64,000 nucleotides of DNA, taken from contig NZ_JASKUT010000001.1 of assembly GCF_030167925.1 (NCBI RefSeq), positions 3,472,001 to 3,536,000 of the forward strand. Reading direction: 5' to 3'. The notes below the pieces were generated by a model. It saw only the letters and a program-made list of their open reading frames with translations. It was not told the DNA's origin and did not search any database. Below are positions 1 through 7,423 of this stretch, piece after piece. The position numbers were made by a program, and so were the translations under genes. Source of the stretch: Paenibacillus silviterrae (lineage in GTDB: Bacteria > Bacillota > Bacilli > Paenibacillales > NBRC-103111). How positions within the stretch are numbered: the first letter of the stretch is position 1; every line of letters begins with the position of its first letter.

Positions 1-628
1 GGACATACTCGTCGTCCTTGACGTCGTCGAGTCCATACCGGGGCTCCCAACCGATCTGCAGGGAGCCCCCGAGCTCCTTCACCCGATCCGCCGTCCGTTT
101 TGGAAAATAGGTCTGCGTATCCGCCTGAAATTTCCTCCAGCCGACATACGATAAATACATTGCATGCTTGCGTCCGTACACGCCCTCAATGCGGCTCGTA
201 TCATACCCGACCCTCCGATCCGCCCCCAGCATGCCAAGGTAGGTTCCGTGCACCGGCTCGTGCAGGGCTAACGGTGCCTTCCGTTCCGGCAGCGGCTTCG
301 CCAAGTAGAGGCTGGAGGCGGCCAGCGGCGGCACCGCCTTCCCTCCATCCGCAGCAACGGGCTCCTGCGAAAGTCGAAACGCCTCGATCCGCGCCCGATA
401 ATCTGCGGCTACATCCATGCGCCCCTGCTCTTCCGCAGCCAAGGCTCGTTCCTTCCACCAAGCATCCGGCTGAATCGGCTTGGCTACCTCGGCAGCCTGC
501 TCACCCACGCCCTGCAGCGGCTGCTGCCCCCACCAATTCGTCGAGTATAATCCTCCAAGCGTAAGAACTAGCCCGATACCGGAGCACAAGGCAAGCTTTC
601 GAGACGGCAGCATGGTCGGTTTCCCCAT
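1..628 (-). CDS. GH26-like secreted glycoside hydrolase, N-terminal part; 3' end lies beyond the left edge
   Basis: The minus strand is open from the ATG at 628 to the window edge, about 209 codons. Residues about 10-27 form a hydrophobic signal or anchor segment, followed by a Trp/Gln/Ala-rich linker. From about residue 125 the motifs GTYLGMLGADRR, GYDTSRIEGVYGRKHAMYL and LQIGWEPRYGLDDVKDDEY look like the start of a GH26-type (beta/alpha)8 barrel, the family of beta-mannanases and related endoglucanases. The catalytic glutamates are not in the window, so activity cannot be judged. An in-frame ATG at 613 is an alternative start. The gene diverges from sleB and may be functionally linked to the other hydrolases at the right end. 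The family call rests on remembered motif resemblance only. Confidence 0.6.
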   Translation of the reverse strand, partial: MGKPTMLPSRKLALCSGIGLVLTLGGLYSTNWWGQQPLQGVGEQAAEVAKPIQPDAWWKERALAAEEQGRMDVAADYRARIEAFRLSQEPVAADGGKAVPPLAASSLYLAKPLPERKAPLALHEPVHGTYLGMLGADRRVGYDTSRIEGVYGRKHAMYLSYVGWRKFQADTQTYFPKRTADRVKELGGSLQIGWEPRYGLDDVKDDEYV

Positions 629-650
629 TTCCCCTAATGTATATATCTCT

Positions 651-680
651 ATCATACTGTGCGGCCATCGCTTCGAACAA
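651..680 (-). promoter_or_regulatory. Probable sigma-A promoter for the GH26-like gene
   Basis: On the minus strand TTGTTC (680-675) and TATGAT (656-651) are separated by 18 bp. Transcription would start near 644, leaving a very short leader with an AGGGG ribosome-site-like stretch before the ATG at 628. Confidence 0.5.
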
Positions 681-752
681 GACCCATGAATAAGGAAACG
701 GGTGCCTTGCCAAATTAAAACATGTCAGCAGTGTAAAAAGAGGGGTGTAACC

Positions 753-1454
753 ATGTTGTTTCGTCGAAGCTATCGACTTCTTATCACCGGCTTATTGCTT
801 GCAGCGCTCACCATAGGCGGTATTGTCGTGTCTCCGCATACATCCTTCTCCTTCCATACGGGGACGCTCAAATACGGCTCCCGCGGAGGGGATGTGTACG
901 AGCTGCAGGGGCGTCTGCAGTTTATCGGGTTTTATCATGGAAGCATCGACGGAATTTACGGCTGGGGCACCTATCAAGCCGTGAGGACGTTTCAATCCCG
1001 CTTCGGCATGACGGTAGACGGTATCGCAGGTCCCCAAACGAAGGACAAGCTCTACCAGGCCACTAAGGCGTGGGTACGACCGGGAGGATACGGCCGGTTT
1101 AGCAGCAATGATGTTACGCTGCTTGCACGTGCCGTCCACGGAGAAGCCCGTGGGGAGCCTTATACGGGGCAGGTTGCGGTAGCTGCCGTCATTTTGAACC
1201 GGGTGGACAGCTCCTTGTTCCCTAACACCGTATCCGGCGTCATTTTTCAACCCGGCGCCTTCACGGCCGTTGATGACGGCCAGATCTGGCTCGAGCCCAA
1301 CACAACCAGCTATCAGGCGGTAAGGGATGCGATCGACGGCTGGGACCCTTCCGGTGGGGCGATCTATTATTTCAATCCGGTAACGGCCACCTCGAAGTGG
1401 ATCTGGAGCCGGCCGCAAATTAAGCAGATCGGCAAGCATATTTTTTGCAGATAA
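753..1454 (+). CDS. sleB: Spore cortex-lytic enzyme SleB-like cell wall hydrolase
   Basis: SleB-type enzymes are lytic transglycosylases that depolymerise the muramic-lactam peptidoglycan of the spore cortex during germination. The 234-residue product has an N-terminal hydrophobic export segment (about residues 8-27), a peptidoglycan-binding domain (about 38-102, with LQGRLQFIGFYHGSIDG and AVRTFQSRFGMTVDG) and a C-terminal hydrolase_2 domain (about 118-234). ARAVHGEARGEPY contains the expected catalytic Glu (about E131). The ATG at 753 is chosen because AGAGGGG sits at 740-746; an upstream in-frame ATG at 702 has no ribosome site. The length is in the normal SleB range. No ypeB partner follows directly. 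The gene implies that the organism sporulates. Confidence 0.88.
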   Translation: MLFRRSYRLLITGLLLAALTIGGIVVSPHTSFSFHTGTLKYGSRGGDVYELQGRLQFIGFYHGSIDGIYGWGTYQAVRTFQSRFGMTVDGIAGPQTKDKLYQATKAWVRPGGYGRFSSNDVTLLARAVHGEARGEPYTGQVAVAAVILNRVDSSLFPNTVSGVIFQPGAFTAVDDGQIWLEPNTTSYQAVRDAIDGWDPSGGAIYYFNPVTATSKWIWSRPQIKQIGKHIFCR

Positions 1455-1549
1455 ACTCCCATCCCTATACATTTTTCGAATAAATAGGCATTTACCCCTT
1501 CTTTACGGGACGAATAACCGATATATTGCTTGTAAAGGAGGCATGGTAA

Positions 1550-1795
1550 ATGTCTATTTATAACGAAACCTCACTTCCGGGTCTGCATACCGGGCGAGCC
1601 GGCTCCCCGAAAGCCGCATATATTCAATATTCTCTTCCGAAGTCGTTAGGCAAGCAAGTGGTGCTCTGTACGCGCGAAGGCACTTATCAAGGGCAATTAT
1701 CAAAGCTAGACCAAGATACGATCGTGATCCGGGATTTGGCACAAGAGCGGCAAATCGAAATCCGATCGATTTATGCGATTTTCGCCCAGGATTAA
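1550..1795 (+). CDS. Small conserved protein of unknown function, possibly Sm-like beta-barrel
   Basis: An 81-residue protein preceded by a strong AAAGGAGG ribosome site. I do not recognise the family. Residues about 33-78 (GKQVVLCTREGTYQGQLS, then DTIVIRD and EIRSIYAIF) alternate hydrophobic strands around a central Gly turn. That pattern resembles the strand order of LSM/Hfq-like or SH3-like small barrels, which is only an inference. It lacks a signal peptide and membrane segments, so it is probably cytosolic. It is monocistronic: sleB ends about 95 bp upstream and a bidirectional terminator follows the stop codon. Its place after sleB hints at, but does not show, a sporulation link. Confidence 0.6.
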   Translation: MSIYNETSLPGLHTGRAGSPKAAYIQYSLPKSLGKQVVLCTREGTYQGQLSKLDQDTIVIRDLAQERQIEIRSIYAIFAQD

Positions 1796-1796
1796 T

Positions 1797-1841
1797 GAAA
1801 AAACAGCAGCCGATCCCCAGTAATGGCGGATCGGCTGTTTT
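1797..1841. terminator. Bidirectional rho-independent terminator
   Basis: A perfect 10-bp stem CAGCCGATCC / GGATCGGCTG (1807-1816 / 1828-1837) is flanked by an A-run on the left and a T-run on the right. It can serve both converging genes, the small + strand gene and the - strand iron-binding lipoprotein gene. Confidence 0.85.
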
Positions 1842-1856
1842 GCCTTGTCGTGTAAT

Positions 1857-2861
1857 TTATTTTTGTACTCCATAAAATTTGTACAGATCGTCTAGCATCA
1901 GGTTCGCTGCCTTCACTCCGCCCGCTGTGTTCCAGATGGCATCGCTCACGCGATGGGCATTGCCTGACTTCACCACGTTGAGATTTTTCCAAAGCGGGTC
2001 GTTCGTCCACTCCGTCTCGGTTGCGCTTGCTTTGTTGTCTCCGGTCTCATAGGTGAAATAGAACAGCGTATCGGCCTCAACCTCCGGCAGACGCTCCTTC
2101 GTAATCTCGTCGGCGAACGTCTCCTTGCTCTTGGTCTCCGGTCTAGCAATACCAATTTGCTTGAAAATAACACCCGAGAATGTATCGGTATAGTAAATTC
2201 TCGTCTTGCCTGCCATGAAGCGGACGACGGATACCGTCTTCTTCAGCTTGTCGCCGGCTTTGGCGCGCAGGTCCGCAACCCGGTTATCGAAATCGCCGAT
2301 AACCTTCTGCCCTTCCGCCTTTTTGTTCAGCGCCTCAGCGTACAGAGCGAAGTTTTCCTTCCACTCGCCGCGAAGTGTCTCGGATACCACAGTCGGTGCA
2401 ATCGCCTTAAGCTGATCATAGATTTTCTCATGACGGAGCTTGTTGGCAATGATCAGGTCCGGCTGTAGACCGGCGATCAGTTCCATATTCGGCTGGCTCT
2501 CCAATCCTAGCTCCGTAACTCCTTGCATCTCCGCCTTGATATGGTCATACCAAGGATTGCCAAGGAAGGATTTCACCGCGCCTACCGGTTTCACGCCAAG
2601 GGCCAGAAGCGCCTCCGTTCCTTCGTTCGTCAACACAACGACCTTCTTAGGCGTCCCTTTGATCTCAGCCTCGCCCATAGCATGCTTTACTTTACGCACC
2701 TCTTGGTTTGGCGCCGGAGCCGGAGCCGTACCCTCTGCAGCGTTCTGCTCCCCAGTAGCCTGCTTGCCGCATCCCGCCAAAACGAGAGCAAACACGATCA
2801 AAGCAATCATCGTCTGAACAAATCCAAATCTTCTTTTTCTAATGGCCAAGCCTTGTAGCAT
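1857..2861 (-). CDS. Iron-siderophore ABC transporter substrate-binding lipoprotein
   Basis: Binds a ferric siderophore outside the membrane and delivers it to a FecCD-type permease. The 334-residue product has a lipoprotein signal ending in the lipobox LVLAGC (Cys near residue 31), an acidic/Pro linker, and then a class III periplasmic-binding fold. Typical segments are PKKVVVLTNEGTEALLALGV and NMELIAGLQPDLIIANK (the family's N-terminal-lobe motifs) and WNTAGGVKAANLMLDDLYKF near the C-terminus. The ribosome site AAAGGGAGG precedes the ATG at 2861. It diverges from the permease/ATPase genes, and the intergenic region holds three Fur-type boxes, so iron repression is likely. The siderophore (hydroxamate, catechol or citrate) cannot be told from the sequence. 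Confidence 0.88.
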   Translation of the reverse strand: MLQGLAIRKRRFGFVQTMIALIVFALVLAGCGKQATGEQNAAEGTAPAPAPNQEVRKVKHAMGEAEIKGTPKKVVVLTNEGTEALLALGVKPVGAVKSFLGNPWYDHIKAEMQGVTELGLESQPNMELIAGLQPDLIIANKLRHEKIYDQLKAIAPTVVSETLRGEWKENFALYAEALNKKAEGQKVIGDFDNRVADLRAKAGDKLKKTVSVVRFMAGKTRIYYTDTFSGVIFKQIGIARPETKSKETFADEITKERLPEVEADTLFYFTYETGDNKASATETEWTNDPLWKNLNVVKSGNAHRVSDAIWNTAGGVKAANLMLDDLYKFYGVQK

Positions 2862-2896
2862 AACAATGGTGCCTCCCTTTATGTAGATTACCTAAA

Positions 2897-2911
2897 TGAT
2901 AACGATTATCA
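2897..2911. promoter_or_regulatory. Fur box 1 (in front of the binding-protein gene)
   Basis: TGATAACGATTATCA fits the 7-1-7 Fur consensus TGATAAT-N-ATTATCA with one base changed. The surrounding 19-mer AATGATAACGATTATCATT is nearly fully palindromic. It lies about 36 bp upstream of the lipoprotein start. Confidence 0.85.
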
Positions 2912-2960
2912 TTCCCAAAAGATACTATACATGCTGTAATGCTTGGTGTCAACAAAATTA

Positions 2961-2983
2961 TGATAATGATTCTCAGAATCATT
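2961..2983. promoter_or_regulatory. Overlapping Fur boxes 2a/2b
   Basis: TGATAATGATTCTCA (2961-2975) is a 7-1-7 Fur site. It overlaps a second palindrome, AATGATTCTCAGAATCATT (2965-2983). Overlapping sites of this kind are typical of tight Fur repression. They cover the -35 side of the permease promoter. Confidence 0.8.
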
Positions 2984-3011
2984 GACAGATCAATTCCTTA
3001 TAGCCTATCAT
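2982..3011 (+). promoter_or_regulatory. Sigma-A promoter of the iron permease operon
   Basis: TTGACA (2982-2987) and TATCAT (3006-3011) are separated by 18 bp. The predicted start near 3018 lies inside Fur box 3, and the -35 abuts box 2, so Fur would block the polymerase. Confidence 0.75.
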
Positions 3012-3025
3012 GAGAATGGTTATCA
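3011..3025. promoter_or_regulatory. Fur box 3 (over the predicted transcription start of the permease operon)
   Basis: TGAGAATGGTTATCA matches the 7-1-7 Fur consensus with a small number of changes and overlaps the predicted start site of the rightward transcript. Confidence 0.75.
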
Positions 3026-3070
3026 TCTGTTTATCATCTTATGGGACAACGCTGGAAAGTAGGCCGCTTC

Positions 3071-4078
3071 ATGACTTCTAAACCATTATTAATAGGTTAT
3101 CGCACCGCAGGACTGCTGGCTTGCTTTATCGTGCTGGTATTATGCGTAACCGGCAGCGTGCTGTTCGGTGTTACCGATATCCCGTTTCATCAATTCATTG
3201 ACGCTTATCGCGCCTTTGACGGCTCGAATGAGCATCTTATTATTCGTACGGCTCGCGTTCCCCGGGCTTGCATCGCCGCCATCGTCGGCGCAGGCCTTGC
3301 CGTATCCGGAGCTCTCATGCAAGCGTTGACGCGCAATCCGCTGGCTTCCCCCAGCTTGCTCGGCGTCAACTCCGGCGCCTCGCTGTTTATTGTCATCGCC
3401 TCCGCTTACCTTGGGGTGTCCGGACTGCAGTCTTTCACCTGGATTGCCTTCGTCGGCGCGGCAGTGAGCGCAGTGGCTGTTTATGCTCTTGGCTCAATCG
3501 GAAGGGACGGAATGACTCCAGTGCAAATTACTCTCGCAGGCGCTGCCGTCACGGCCCTCTTCGCCTCCATGACGCAAGGAATACTTCTGTCGAACGGGAA
3601 GACCTTCGATCAGGTGCTGTACTGGCTCGTAGGCTCTGTCGCCGGGAGAGATCTGGCGATGCTGAAGACCGTGCTTCCTTACGTACTGGTCGGTTTTGCC
3701 GGGGCTCTGTGGATTGCAAGACATATCAATATTCTTGCCATGGGCGAGGATGTGGCTCGCGGACTCGGCCAACGAACTGTTTGGATTAAGCTGGGCGTCG
3801 CCACGGTCATCGTCCTGCTGGCCGGAGGAGCGGTATCCGTAGCCGGACCGATTGCCTTTGTCGGCTTGATTATTCCTCATATCACCCGGTTCCTGATAGG
3901 CACTGATTACCGCTGGGTCATTCCGTACTGCGCGCTCCTTGGCGCCATTCTGCTAGTCGGCGCGGACCTCGGCTCCCGCTATATCGCAATGCCCAAGGAA
4001 GTTCCCGTCGGCGTCATGACGGCTATCATCGGAGTTCCTTTCTTTGTGTATATCGCCAGGAAGGGAGCGTCGCTCTAA
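3071..4078 (+). CDS. Iron-siderophore ABC transporter permease (FecCD family), first subunit
   Basis: FecCD permeases form the membrane channel of type II ABC importers for ferric siderophores, haem or cobalamin. The product is about 335 residues, the family's usual length, with about ten hydrophobic segments. The family signatures RVPRACIAAIVGAGLAVSGA, ALTRNPLASPSLLGVNSGA and GPIAFVGLIIPHITR are clear; the last is the coupling region contacting the ATPase. I choose the ATG at 3071, which has AGTAGG seven bases upstream. An in-frame ATG at 3041 lies closer to the promoter but has no ribosome site. The stop codon overlaps the next start (TAATG), so the two permeases are translationally coupled and probably form a heterodimer. 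Confidence 0.9.
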   Translation: MTSKPLLIGYRTAGLLACFIVLVLCVTGSVLFGVTDIPFHQFIDAYRAFDGSNEHLIIRTARVPRACIAAIVGAGLAVSGALMQALTRNPLASPSLLGVNSGASLFIVIASAYLGVSGLQSFTWIAFVGAAVSAVAVYALGSIGRDGMTPVQITLAGAAVTALFASMTQGILLSNGKTFDQVLYWLVGSVAGRDLAMLKTVLPYVLVGFAGALWIARHINILAMGEDVARGLGQRTVWIKLGVATVIVLLAGGAVSVAGPIAFVGLIIPHITRFLIGTDYRWVIPYCALLGAILLVGADLGSRYIAMPKEVPVGVMTAIIGVPFFVYIARKGASL

Positions 4079-5124
4079 TGAAGAAACTGCTTACGCTGCG
4101 CAACCGGGGCGGCTCCGTCTCCTTCCTGCTGCAAACCCGCGCCCTGTGGGTTACTCTTGCCCTGATAGTCGTCGTTGCGGTTATCGCCGTTCTGAGCATC
4201 GGTCTCGGCAGCTCCAAAATGGCCCTCTCCGATGTGCTGCGAACCTTATTCGGTTACGGTACGTCGGCACAGGAAGTTATCATCTTCAAGCTAAGGATGC
4301 CTCGCATCCTGATCGCTATTCTGACCGGATCGGCCTTGGCTGTGGCCGGCGCCATCCTCCAGGGAGTGATCCGCAACCCTCTCGCCTCACCCGAATGGGT
4401 AGGGATTACGGGAGGGGCAACGCTGGGCGCGGTAGCCTTCTTCTTCTTCTGGGCCGAGACGCTGACGATTCACCTTCTCCCGGTGGCTGCCATGGTCGGG
4501 GCTTTCGTCGTCTCCGCCTTCATCTATGTCACCGCCTGGAAGCACGGGGTGTCTCCGCTGCGGCTCGTCCTAATCGGCATCGGGATGTCTACGGCGATGA
4601 GCTCGCTGACCTATATGCTGCTCATCTCGGGACCGATGGTGCTCGCCAATAAATCTCTGACCTTCATGACCGGCAGCATTTATGGGGTCTCCTGGGATAA
4701 AGACGTCTACGTGCTGCTGCCATGGGTGGGCGTGCTGATCCCGCTGGCGTGGCTGTTAGCCCGTCACGTCAATGTCCAACAGCTCGGCGACGACGTCGCC
4801 GCCAGTGTCGGCACCCGCGTTGAACAGAAGCGGCTGGTGCTGCTTCTGCTTAGCGTGGCTCTGGCCGGATCGGCCGTAGCCATAGGCGGCGCTATCAGCT
4901 TCATCGGCTTGATGGCGCCGCACATCGCCCGCAAGCTCGTCGGCCCGTCCTTCGGCGGTGTGATTCCGACGAGCGCTTTGATCGGGGCGCTGATTCTGCT
5001 GCTGGCCGATCTTGTTGCCCGTACCGCCTTCGCGCCGCTGGATATTCCTGCGGGGGTGTTTACCGCCGCGATCGGCGCACCGTTCTTCATCTACTTATTA
5101 CTTCGACAGCGGGCAGGCCGCTGA
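4078..5124 (+). CDS. Iron-siderophore ABC transporter permease (FecCD family), second subunit
   Basis: Second membrane subunit, 348 residues, overlapping the first permease stop by one base. Key motifs are RMPRILIAILTGSALAVAGA, VIRNPLASPEWVGITGGA and GGAISFIGLMAPHIARKLVG, matching the FecCD family including the ATPase-coupling loop. The N-terminus has a longer basic cytoplasmic stretch before the first membrane span than its partner, as is common for the second subunit in FecCD pairs. It lies in the Fur-controlled operon permease-permease-ATPase, with the binding protein encoded divergently. Substrate specificity resides mainly in the binding protein and is not determined here. Confidence 0.9.
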   Translation: MKKLLTLRNRGGSVSFLLQTRALWVTLALIVVVAVIAVLSIGLGSSKMALSDVLRTLFGYGTSAQEVIIFKLRMPRILIAILTGSALAVAGAILQGVIRNPLASPEWVGITGGATLGAVAFFFFWAETLTIHLLPVAAMVGAFVVSAFIYVTAWKHGVSPLRLVLIGIGMSTAMSSLTYMLLISGPMVLANKSLTFMTGSIYGVSWDKDVYVLLPWVGVLIPLAWLLARHVNVQQLGDDVAASVGTRVEQKRLVLLLLSVALAGSAVAIGGAISFIGLMAPHIARKLVGPSFGGVIPTSALIGALILLLADLVARTAFAPLDIPAGVFTAAIGAPFFIYLLLRQRAGR

Positions 5125-5149
5125 ACCGTATAGAGGAGTGTACTTACTT

Positions 5150-5992
5150 ATGACCATCCTGGAGGCAAAGCACTTATCGTTATCGTACGGCGGCAGCACA
5201 AGTCCGATCTTCTCCAACCTGGACCTCATGATCCCGAAGGGGAAGGTCACCGTGTTTATCGGCAGCAACGGCTGCGGCAAGTCCACCCTGCTGCGCTCCA
5301 TGGCCAGGCTGCTGAAGCCTCAGGAGGGCTCGATCTTGCTGGACGGACGCAATATCGCGGAAATGCCGACCAAGGAAATCGCCAAGCAGCTGGCCATCCT
5401 TCCACAGGGGCCCGTTGCCCCCGAAGGACTGACTGTGCTCGAGCTCGTGAAGCAAGGTCGCTATCCGTACCAGAGCTGGCTGCGGCAATGGTCCACTGAG
5501 GACGAGGAGCAGGTCCGCTCGGCGCTGGAAGCGACGCATCTGAGCGACCTGGCGGAACGCGCGGTCGATTCGTTATCCGGCGGACAACGTCAGCGGGCCT
5601 GGATTGCCATGACCCTGGCCCAGCAGACCGATTCCATACTGCTTGATGAGCCCACTACCTACCTCGATATGACGCATCAAATTGAGGTGCTCGACCTGCT
5701 GTTCGAACTCAATGCTTCGCAAGGGCGGACTGTCGTGATGGTGCTTCACGATATTAATCTTGCCTGCCGCTACGCACATCATATTGTCGCCATTAAGGAT
5801 AAACAAATATATGCGCAGGGTAAGCCCGAGGATATCGTCACGGAGTCGATGATCGAAGCCGTCTTCGATCTGAGGTGCCGGATTATGCCGGATCCGCTGT
5901 TCGGTACGCCGATGTGTGTGCCTTACAGCAAAGGACGGTTATCCGGCGATAAACAGGCTGCGGCTAAGCCCGATCCGGTTATGCTTCATTAA
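5150..5992 (+). CDS. Iron-siderophore ABC transporter ATP-binding protein
   Basis: Cytosolic ATPase that powers the FecCD permease pair, 280 residues. It has Walker A GSNGCGKST, Q-loop region ILPQGPVAPEG, signature LSGGQRQRAW, Walker B SILLDEPTTYLD and H-loop MVLHDINLA. The sequence is of the FhuC/FecE type. The ATG at 5150 is chosen because GAGGAG sits at 5133-5138 and the reading starts with MTILEAKHLSLSYGG, the normal start of such ATPases; the frame is open further upstream but lies over the permease gene. It is the last gene of the Fur-regulated operon; no strong terminator is visible directly after it. Confidence 0.92.
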   Translation: MTILEAKHLSLSYGGSTSPIFSNLDLMIPKGKVTVFIGSNGCGKSTLLRSMARLLKPQEGSILLDGRNIAEMPTKEIAKQLAILPQGPVAPEGLTVLELVKQGRYPYQSWLRQWSTEDEEQVRSALEATHLSDLAERAVDSLSGGQRQRAWIAMTLAQQTDSILLDEPTTYLDMTHQIEVLDLLFELNASQGRTVVMVLHDINLACRYAHHIVAIKDKQIYAQGKPEDIVTESMIEAVFDLRCRIMPDPLFGTPMCVPYSKGRLSGDKQAAAKPDPVMLH

Positions 5993-6096
5993 GAGATAAC
6001 GACCCGGGATTCTTTTGCACGGGATGATTGGCATTCCCCCTTCAGTAGGATTATACTAGTACTTATAAAAACTACTTGCCAGGGGGTGCCGGACTG

Positions 6097-6525
6097 GTGA
6101 CGAATGCCAAGCCGCAGATTCATGCAGCGAAGATCGTTGTCCTGCACCAGGACCGATTGGTCCTCGTGAAGCAGACGCGCAGGGGAAGATCGCATCCCAC
6201 CTTCGAGCTGCCCGGTGGAAGAATGCATACGTATGAGAGCATAGAGGAGGCGGCCTGCCGCGAGCTGAGAGAAGAAACCGGTCTCGTAACGGACAAGCTG
6301 ACGGAGCTTGGCACGTTCTCCATCCCGACAAGCCCGATTACCGTGACGCTTTTTTTCACAAATGCGATTCAAGAGGCGGGATCTCAGCAGCTCGACCCCG
6401 ATGAGGACATTGAGGTTGTATATGTAGAAACCGCGGAAGCTTTCCGCAACATCGGCAGCGGCATTTGGCCGGATACGAGGCTTGGCTTCGGATTGCTGCT
6501 TGCCCGCGCGAGAGGCCTCCTGTAA
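6097..6525 (+). CDS. Nudix hydrolase
   Basis: Hydrolyses a nucleoside diphosphate linked to another moiety; the substrate is unknown. The Nudix box is complete: GRMHTYE, seven residues, then RELREETGL (pattern GX5EX7REUXEEXGU), within residues about 41-66 of a 142-residue protein. The GTG at 6097 is chosen because AGGGGGTG lies eight bases upstream; a TTG at 6076 in the same frame lacks a ribosome site. Length and single-domain structure are typical of small MutT/ADP-ribose pyrophosphatase-like proteins. It is monocistronic, separated from the iron operon by about 100 bp and followed by a strong terminator. Confidence 0.85.
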   Translation: MTNAKPQIHAAKIVVLHQDRLVLVKQTRRGRSHPTFELPGGRMHTYESIEEAACRELREETGLVTDKLTELGTFSIPTSPITVTLFFTNAIQEAGSQQLDPDEDIEVVYVETAEAFRNIGSGIWPDTRLGFGLLLARARGLL

Positions 6526-6543
6526 GACATTTTCGAACAAAAT

Positions 6544-6582
6544 AAGGGACTGTCCGGTATACTTGCCGGCAGTCCCTTTTTT
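6544..6582. terminator. Rho-independent terminator after the Nudix gene
   Basis: The stem AAGGGACTG / CAGTCCCTT has an extra CCGG/CCGG inner pairing and is followed by six T residues. The A/T flanks suggest it may also act on the converging minus-strand gene. Confidence 0.85.
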
Positions 6583-6606
6583 GCCGGATCTCACGTTCCT
6601 GCCGGC

Positions 6607-7269
6607 TTACTGCATGGGTGTATTCGATTGGCTCAGCTGATTCTGCATTGCCGTTTGCTGCTGCTGCATCGCTTGCGCCTGCTGCTGGAACAGCGATTGC
6701 TGCATGCTTACCTGTTGAAGCTGCTGCTGGGACTGGTCGATTTGCTGAGTCATTTGCGCCAGCACGGAGAACGATTGGATCGTTTGAGCTACCGTTCCGA
6801 GCATTTGAGTTACTTGTTGAATGGTTTGCTGAAGCTGCTGGAACGATTGCTGCTGCTGCTGCTGAGCCTGCGTGCGGAATTGCTGCATTTGCTGCAACAG
6901 CTGATTTACCTGCTGTGCGCCGCTCGCTTGGCCGCTCGAACTCATCGTGCTGCTGGAGCTTGGACTCATGATTTGGCTGGCCTGTTGCTGCTGTTGGCTT
7001 TGCAGCTGGGACAGTGTGGATTGCATTTGCTGCAATTGAGCCCTCAGCGGGATAAGCTCCTCGCCCAGTTCTTCTTCTACTTTGCTTTTGGCAATATTTT
7101 CTACCAGCTTCTTGTCCACCATGCCTGATTCCTCCCTAGGTAAATTATGGTTCGCCCTTGCGACCGGAATTCCGGCGAATGCCGGCTGTACATAGTCGGT
7201 CTGAAACAAAAACCACCGCGCAAAAAGAAACCCAAGAACGCCTAAAATCAATAGCAAGGCAAGGCCCAT
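6607..7269 (-). CDS. Glutamine-rich, membrane-anchored coiled-coil protein of unknown function
   Basis: A 220-residue protein. Residues 1-22 are a hydrophobic segment (signal anchor). From about residue 50 it becomes a long Gln/Ser-rich, low-complexity coiled coil with runs of four to five Gln (about 95 and about 135-145) and a Ser-rich hinge near residue 102. I recognise no family. Two starts have good ribosome sites: ATG 7269 (AAGGAGGTG ten bases upstream) and an internal ATG at 7122 (GGGAGG nine bases upstream). A short soluble isoform of 171 residues is therefore possible. GC-rich CAG/CTG repeats make opposite-strand frames appear open. It is monocistronic and ends against a terminator shared with the Nudix gene. 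Confidence 0.65.
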   Translation of the reverse strand: MGLALLLILGVLGFLFARWFLFQTDYVQPAFAGIPVARANHNLPREESGMVDKKLVENIAKSKVEEELGEELIPLRAQLQQMQSTLSQLQSQQQQQASQIMSPSSSSTMSSSGQASGAQQVNQLLQQMQQFRTQAQQQQQQSFQQLQQTIQQVTQMLGTVAQTIQSFSVLAQMTQQIDQSQQQLQQVSMQQSLFQQQAQAMQQQQTAMQNQLSQSNTPMQ

Positions 7270-7383
7270 GAAAAGTATGCACCTCCTTCTTTTTGAGGTA
7301 CATAGGTATTATGCCAAGGTCGCTTTAGACTATGATAAACGGCACGACGGTAAAAGGAGGGAACCCCGAACGGGGCTCCCCAC

Positions 7384-7414
7384 AGAAAAAAACTCCCGCC
7401 AGGCAAGGCGGAAG
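7384..7414 (-). terminator. Terminator of the AraC-type regulator gene
   Basis: On the minus strand an 8-bp stem (CTTCCGCC / GGCGGGAG) is followed by seven T residues. A second hairpin, GGGAACCCCG / CGGGGCTCCC at 7359-7380, lies just beyond and could reinforce it. Confidence 0.8.
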
Positions 7415-7423
7415 CTTTGAATT

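Noticed and set aside
7217..7224. CGCGCAAA inside the Gln-rich protein gene (with a weak CGCCTAAA 22 bp away)
   Set aside because: Inside coding sequence, the second copy is poor and the -10 at the expected place is weak. A further single copy at 8086-8093 inside the AraC-type gene shows that isolated copies occur by chance.
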